Source: Syntrophobacterales bacterium
GTDB taxonomy: Bacteria > Desulfobacterota > Syntrophobacteria > BM002
DNA length: 6,895 nucleotides
NCBI GenBank assembly: GCA_030613915.1
Contig: JAUWKY010000124.1
Coordinates: forward strand, 1 to 6,895
Direction of reading: 5' to 3'
This document shows positions 6,501-6,895 of this stretch, one piece after another. A program made the translations under genes and the position numbers. A model generated the notes under the pieces. The model saw only the letters and a program-made list of their open reading frames with translations, ran no database searches and had not been told where the DNA came from. Positions within the stretch are counted from its first letter, which is position 1. Each line of letters starts with the position of its first letter.

Positions 6501-6895
6501 GTTACGGAGGTATAGGGGGTAGTTCTTACTAATTTTCCAAGGTTTTCCTTAGCCAAGATGTACCATGGTCTGGTTCTAGGATCATACTTCGTTGATCTAT
6601 TTCTTTTATGAGACCGCACAAAACTACCGTTTTTCCGGCCCATATAAACAGAATTAGCAAATTTATGTGTTATTCTATAGCTGTTGAATATGTTGATTAT
6701 TTTTTGCTCTAGCTCGCCAATATTATATTCAAAAGTATCTGCATCCGCTTCAGCAAAGTTGGTAAAATCGTCATCCTTTCTTGATCTTACAAACTCATTT
6801 GAAACAATAGTCTCGAGATCTGCTTCGACTTCAGCAAAAAAACTGACCAGAGCAAAATCGATATGAGTGAGCTGATTTGCAAAATTATTCTGAAT
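3587..6895 (-). CDS. Membrane-bound hybrid sensor histidine kinase: Cache-TM-HAMP-PAS-PAS-HisKA-HATPase-REC (5' truncated by window edge)
   Basis: The frame is open to the right edge, giving at least 1102 residues; an ATG at 6641-6643 lies inside the sensor domain and is not the start. Domains in order, by position: dCache-type periplasmic sensor (6895 to about 6135, with 'YDPRTRPWY' and '[15 protein letters not shown]'); transmembrane helix (about 6112-6044); HAMP (to about 5885); coiled coil; PAS 1 (about 5750-5400); PAS 2 (about 5375-5025); HisKA with '[19 protein letters not shown]', phospho-His codon at 4943-4945; HATPase (about 4640-4310) with N-box '[10 protein letters not shown]', 'DSGIGM', 'FDPFTQ' and '[10 protein letters not shown]'; receiver (about 4220-3865) with 'ADD', phospho-acceptor in 'LVLMDVRMP', Ser and 'GKPF'; and a helical C-terminal segment (about 3810-3590) that resembles an HPt bundle but has no recognisable HPt histidine motif. 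The first transmembrane helix should lie beyond the window. As first gene of the visible operon it probably signals to the receiver-phosphatase 12 bases downstream. The ligand is unknown. Confidence 0.95.
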   Translation of the reverse strand: MQNNFANQLTHIDFALVSFFAEVEADLETIVSNEFVRSRKDDDFTNFAEADADTFEYNIGELEQKIINIFNSYRITHKFANSVYMGRKNGSFVRSHKRNRSTKYDPRTRPWYILAKENLGKLVRTTPYTSVTSLDVNIGVVAALLDEQGQVYGVVGIDITLDNLTDYIENVKVGRNGYMVLLDEDGMFLASRNKAEIFQSIEAIYKDDIDRLFEESQGVVTLTKNLKKQYLFFDTSPELGWSLGMIIPAEEINSEVRSSVNGILLALFLALALLSGLTLVGLQNFVVKPLKKLDEGTGLIARTGNLDHHIEIRSGDEIGHLAQSFNKMIDSIGKAEKGLKESEAELRKHRDHLEELVGERTKELSEEIAERKRTEEALRESEAEYRLLVDNMPGIVYKGLADWSVAFRDDKIETMLGCRAEEFNSRERKWSDFIVEKDLQAVHEAFVKALKTDKSFVREYRVRTVGGETLWVSDRGTIVCNEKGEIDYVSGVFFDVTERKEAEEEVLKLSRAMEQSPASVVITDLKGAIEYVNPNFVKVTGYSAEEAIGQNPRILKSGEHSAEFYEGLWKEILKGNVWRGEFRNRKKSGELYWESSSISPIRNAAAEITHFVAVKMDITERKRMEKELIQAKLAADAASQAKSDFLANMSHELRTPLNGVIGYAQILQRDRTLSKKQRESLDGVENCGQHLLNLINDVLDLSKIEAGRLEVDLAPCDLHHLLQSVADIISQRTEEKGLAFSLDVSPEVPQGIIADSTKLRQVLVNFLGNAVKFTNEGSITLKVKEAADKRLEFIVQDSGIGMTPKELAEVFDPFTQAEGGKVSGGTGLGLAISQRIVSALDGELEVESEPGKGTCFTILHPLTEVDDLDLKELAAEPLTEERYHVLAPGQDITVLVADDRRVNRDILVQLLEGSGFQAMEAVNGKEALEKLRKHRLPLVLMDVRMPIMNGIEATREIRSDPALRDTVVIAVSASVFPDFQEKIREVGCDDFIGKPFRASEVFRKIERHLKVQYIEQEKEELGVVKRDELPPLPAEVAKDIAQRLRQAAELGDVTELNKIGAELIAQPAGASHYAEEISRLTTAFAFDGIRELADNLEKNGKE
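5031..5790 (-). repeat. Three copies of a 10-base word at the domain-linker junctions of the kinase
   Basis: CCGAGCGCAA (minus strand) occurs at 5031-5040, 5397-5406 and 5781-5790, each encoding the E-R-K of a linker helix: 'DITERKR' after PAS 2, 'DVTERKE' after PAS 1 and 'EIAERKR' ahead of PAS 1. The outer two copies share 13 bases. Spacings of 366 and 384 bases equal one PAS module each. Protein-level conservation of the linker explains part of this; recent module duplication or exchange could explain the identical codons. Confidence 0.5.

Overview
The window is almost entirely coding, with no gene-free stretch longer than about 50 bases. It holds two sets of genes that point at each other. 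The plus strand (1-2018) carries the 3' part of a maintenance-of-lipid-asymmetry (Mla) phospholipid transport operon: the end of mlaD, then mlaC, then mlaA. The minus strand (2027-6895) carries a signalling operon, transcribed right to left: a large Cache-sensing hybrid histidine kinase whose N-terminus lies beyond the right edge, a response-regulator/PP2C phosphatase, and a small STAS-domain anti-sigma-factor-antagonist-like protein. No tRNA, rRNA, CRISPR or mobile element was seen.

The organism is a Gram-negative (diderm) bacterium, because MlaA is an outer-membrane lipoprotein and MlaC is periplasmic. An mlaD-mlaC-mlaA order in one operon, together with multidomain hybrid kinases and RsbU-type phosphatases, suggests a Desulfobacterota/deltaproteobacterial genome. 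This lineage is an inference. Base composition is moderate (about 53-57% G+C in lines sampled from the kinase core) but falls to about 33% in the last 235 bases.

Mla side: MlaD (inner-membrane MCE protein), MlaC (soluble periplasmic carrier) and MlaA (outer-membrane lipoprotein) form a chain moving phospholipids between the two membranes. The ATPase and permease genes (mlaF, mlaE) would be expected to the left of the window. MlaA is unusual in having a long, strongly acidic spacer between its lipidated cysteine and its conserved domain.

Signalling side: the three genes look like one pathway. The kinase senses a periplasmic ligand through a Cache domain and autophosphorylates on His. The phosphoryl group probably reaches the receiver of the phosphatase, which in turn dephosphorylates the STAS protein on a conserved serine (partner switching). 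The serine kinase that would rephosphorylate the STAS protein, and the final target (sigma factor, cyclase or other), are not in the window.

The two operons converge with only 8 bases between stop codons. An 11-bp hairpin spans this junction and overlaps both stops, so it may be a shared bidirectional terminator.
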